24,612 bases of DNA from Clostridia bacterium (GTDB taxonomy: Bacteria; Bacillota; Clostridia; UMGS1810). Every line of letters starts with the position of its first letter. Within the stretch, counting starts at the first letter, position 1. Made by a program: the position numbers and the translations under genes. Location: assembly GCA_016293435.1 (NCBI GenBank), contig JAEDEG010000038.1, positions 1 to 24,612 of the forward strand. The letters are read 5' to 3'. Under the pieces are notes generated by a model that saw only the letters and a list, made by a program, of their open reading frames with translations, made no database searches and was not told the DNA's origin. Below, in pieces: positions 23,027 through 24,612 of the stretch.

Positions 23027-23035
23027 TGATATAAT
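23027..23035 (+). promoter_or_regulatory. Extended -10 promoter just ahead of R2
   Basis: TGATATAAT is a TGn plus perfect TATAAT (-10 at 23030-23035). The best -35 candidate, TTGTTT (23004-23009), has a long 20-base spacer, so the extended -10 probably carries the promoter. The start would be near 23042, at the left edge of R2. Confidence 0.5.
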
Positions 23036-23038
23036 AAT

Positions 23039-23155
23039 ATAACTAAATTAAATTTCCCCCGCCTCTATAGGCGGCGGATGACATTTAATTTTTTCAGTGG
23101 GAGTTCAATCTCCCACTGAAAACGTTGAATGACGCGGCTTTGCCGCTTATTGAAT
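23039..23155 (+). repeat. R2: 117-bp dispersed structured repeat (copy 2)
   Basis: Second copy of the element at 8995-9112, same orientation. H1 outer stem is AAATTAAAT (23045-23053)/ATTTAATTT (23083-23091), with inner CCGCC (23059-23063)/GGCGG (23070-23074). H2 is a perfect 13-bp stem (23091-23103/23110-23122) with loop TTCAAT. H3 is GCGGC (23134-23138)/GCCGC (23142-23146). It ends 5 bases before the SD GGAGG of the following gene, so it forms nearly the entire leader there. Confidence 0.85.
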
Positions 23156-23173
23156 AAACGGAGGATAAATGGT

Positions 23174-24612
23174 ATGAAACGTAGGTTTCTTGCTGCGGCA
23201 ATTGCACTAAGCTTATTGATTAATATTTTTACGGGAGGTATTCTGACTATGGCATCAGGCGATTATCTTGCCTTGGGTGACAGCATCACCACCGGCTACG
23301 GCCTGGAGGATTCGAGCGATGGATATGCTGAGCTTCTTGCCAAAGACAACGGATATACGCTTTATAACCATGCCCAAAACGGCGCTACTGCAGAGGATGT
23401 TCTTGAGCTGATGGTTGGCGGAGTAATAGACGAAAAAATAAAATCGGCTCAGATTATTACACTGACCTGTGGCGGAAACGATTTGATGAACGTTTTGTAT
23501 AGCCGGGTTGCAGATAAATATAATGAAAATTCAAAAACCCCAATACAGAGCAGCGAGGTTTTATCGATAATCTCCAATCCGGCTGAAAGCCGCCGAAATG
23601 CCCTTTCGCTGACAGTGCTTTCGGTTTTGTCGGGAAACGGCAGCGATATGCCCGCATTTGCACAGAGTCCGGCTTTTTTGGAGGCATTGGATTTGTATAC
23701 AGAAAGGCTGGGTCGGATTGTATCGCACATACGTGCTCTCAATCCTTCGGTGGCGGTAATTGTGACAACTCAGTATAATCCCTACAAGGCTTTTTCGGGA
23801 ATTTTGAAAGCACTGAACACAGGAGTAAACAACTGCGTTGTAAAGCTTAACGAAACAATCAGGGCAAATGCCAACATCATAGATTATACTGTGGCAGATG
23901 TATATCAGGCGTTTGAAAAGTATGGCAAATCCTTGTACAATGCCGATGCGGCATCAATGAATTTTGACTTTCATCCCAATGCCGAAGGCCACAAGGTGAT
24001 AGCTGATTGCATCAACGGCGTGATAAATCAAACTAAGGCAGATCTTACTGATCCTGAGGCAAATGCTCCGGAAATTATGTTTGATGATGTGAGCGCAGAC
24101 AACTGGTATTATGATGCAGTGGACTTTGTGTGCAGACACGGGCTTTTTAACGGCGTTACCGAATCCCGATTTTGCCCCGATAATCCCATGTCGCGCGCTA
24201 TGCTTGTGACGGTTCTCTACAGAGCAGAGGGCGAGCCGGAGGTGCACGGCAATAGTAACTTTGCGGATGTTGAAGAAGGTTCTTACTATGAGCGTGCAGT
24301 CACATGGGCAAAGGAAAACGGCGTTGTGACCGGTGTCACCGATACCGAATTTGCTCCGGATCTTAATGTCACCAGAGAGCAAATTGCCGCCATAATCCTT
24401 CGATATGCAGCTCTTAAAGGTGAAGCGCCCGTCGGTGCATGGGCAATAAGACTTGACTATGCAGATACAGACCGGATTTCGGACTATGCGCTCAGCGGAG
24501 TTATGTATTGTACAATGAAAGGCATAATGCACGGAAAGGGAGAAAAGCTTTTTGCTCCCAAAGACAATGCCACAAGGGCTGAGCTTGCATCTGTTTTAAA
24601 AAACATACTTTC
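23174..24612 (+). CDS. Secreted SGNH/GDSL hydrolase with SLH domains (3' end outside window)
   Basis: 479 codons visible, no stop before the window ends. A signal peptide (about 1-28, MKRRFLAAAIALSLLINIF then a small-residue region) is followed by an SGNH esterase/lipase domain (about 30-285): block I GDSITTG with nucleophile S37, CGGND (N102), and DFHPNAEGH with D265 and H267. Three S-layer homology domains follow, beginning near 302 (FDDVSADNWYYDAV), 361 (NFADVEEGSYYERAV) and 427 (DYADTDRISDYAL); the third reaches the window edge. SLH domains bind pyruvylated secondary wall polymer, so the enzyme should be held on the cell surface. The substrate could be a cell-wall acyl group, lysophospholipid or glycan acetyl ester. 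SD GGAGG precedes ATG 23174; a second in-frame SD/ATG occurs at 23233/23249. Confidence 0.93.
   Translation, partial: MKRRFLAAAIALSLLINIFTGGILTMASGDYLALGDSITTGYGLEDSSDGYAELLAKDNGYTLYNHAQNGATAEDVLELMVGGVIDEKIKSAQIITLTCGGNDLMNVLYSRVADKYNENSKTPIQSSEVLSIISNPAESRRNALSLTVLSVLSGNGSDMPAFAQSPAFLEALDLYTERLGRIVSHIRALNPSVAVIVTTQYNPYKAFSGILKALNTGVNNCVVKLNETIRANANIIDYTVADVYQAFEKYGKSLYNADAASMNFDFHPNAEGHKVIADCINGVINQTKADLTDPEANAPEIMFDDVSADNWYYDAVDFVCRHGLFNGVTESRFCPDNPMSRAMLVTVLYRAEGEPEVHGNSNFADVEEGSYYERAVTWAKENGVVTGVTDTEFAPDLNVTREQIAAIILRYAALKGEAPVGAWAIRLDYADTDRISDYALSGVMYCTMKGIMHGKGEKLFAPKDNATRAELASVLKNIL

Noticed and set aside
8995..23155. Composite transposon bounded by R1 and R2
   Set aside because: The interior is ordinary core genes with no transposase or integrase of mobile type, and I see no target duplications.

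Overview
The window reads as chromosomal core DNA of a spore-forming, SLH-protein-bearing anaerobe of the class Clostridia (Bacillota), probably an Oscillospirales/Ruminococcaceae-like gut lineage. The grounds are gene order (lon-engB; pcrA next to a yerC-like gene; cmk-plsC-ispH/rpsA), an ispH-rpsA fusion of clostridial type, a spoIIM-like gene beside xerD, purine-rich Shine-Dalgarno (SD) sites, frequent TTG/GTG starts and moderate G+C. The assignment rests on family knowledge and synteny; no search was run. I saw no transposase, phage gene, CRISPR array, tRNA or rRNA.

Layout. 1-4491 (+): a tight housekeeping run of lon (3' end only), engB, pcrA, a TrpR/YerC-like regulator and a SAM methyltransferase, with overlaps at two junctions. 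4564-4948: a single cold-shock gene with its own promoter, structured leader and terminator. 4992-7604 (+): an RpiR-type regulator, a BaiN/HI0933-type flavoprotein and a small unrecognised membrane-anchored protein whose SD and TTG start lie inside a perfect 16-bp inverted repeat. 7632-11370 (+): a strong promoter, then cmk, plsC, a 118-bp structured repeat (R1) and ispH-rpsA, whose acidic tail is encoded by an 18-bp tandem repeat. 11424-13674 (+): an unrecognised exported/anchored protein coupled to a NudF-type Nudix hydrolase, then an EamA transporter made of two very similar halves. 13690-16134 (-): proC, spoIIM-like and xerD.

16427-17733 (+): a cytosolic GH88 family unsaturated glucuronyl hydrolase. 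17792-22971 (+): a four-gene ABC importer of the BMP/NupNOPQ type (lipoprotein, double-ATPase, two permeases), probably for nucleosides, with a dyad over its promoter, two prominent hairpins between the first two genes and a terminator. 23027-24612 (+): a second copy (R2) of the 118-bp repeat forms almost the whole leader of a secreted SGNH hydrolase with C-terminal SLH domains; this gene runs off the window.

The item I would look at first is the R1/R2 pair. The two copies lie 14 kb apart in the same orientation, each before a gene, and carry three hairpins with one two-sided (covarying) base-pair change, so they may be a dispersed structured RNA or leader element. Other structural candidates are the start-codon hairpin at 7137-7176, two mutually exclusive hairpins in the cold-shock leader, and a 16-bp A/T inverted repeat just upstream of the ABC ATPase gene. 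I found no wholly new multi-gene system.
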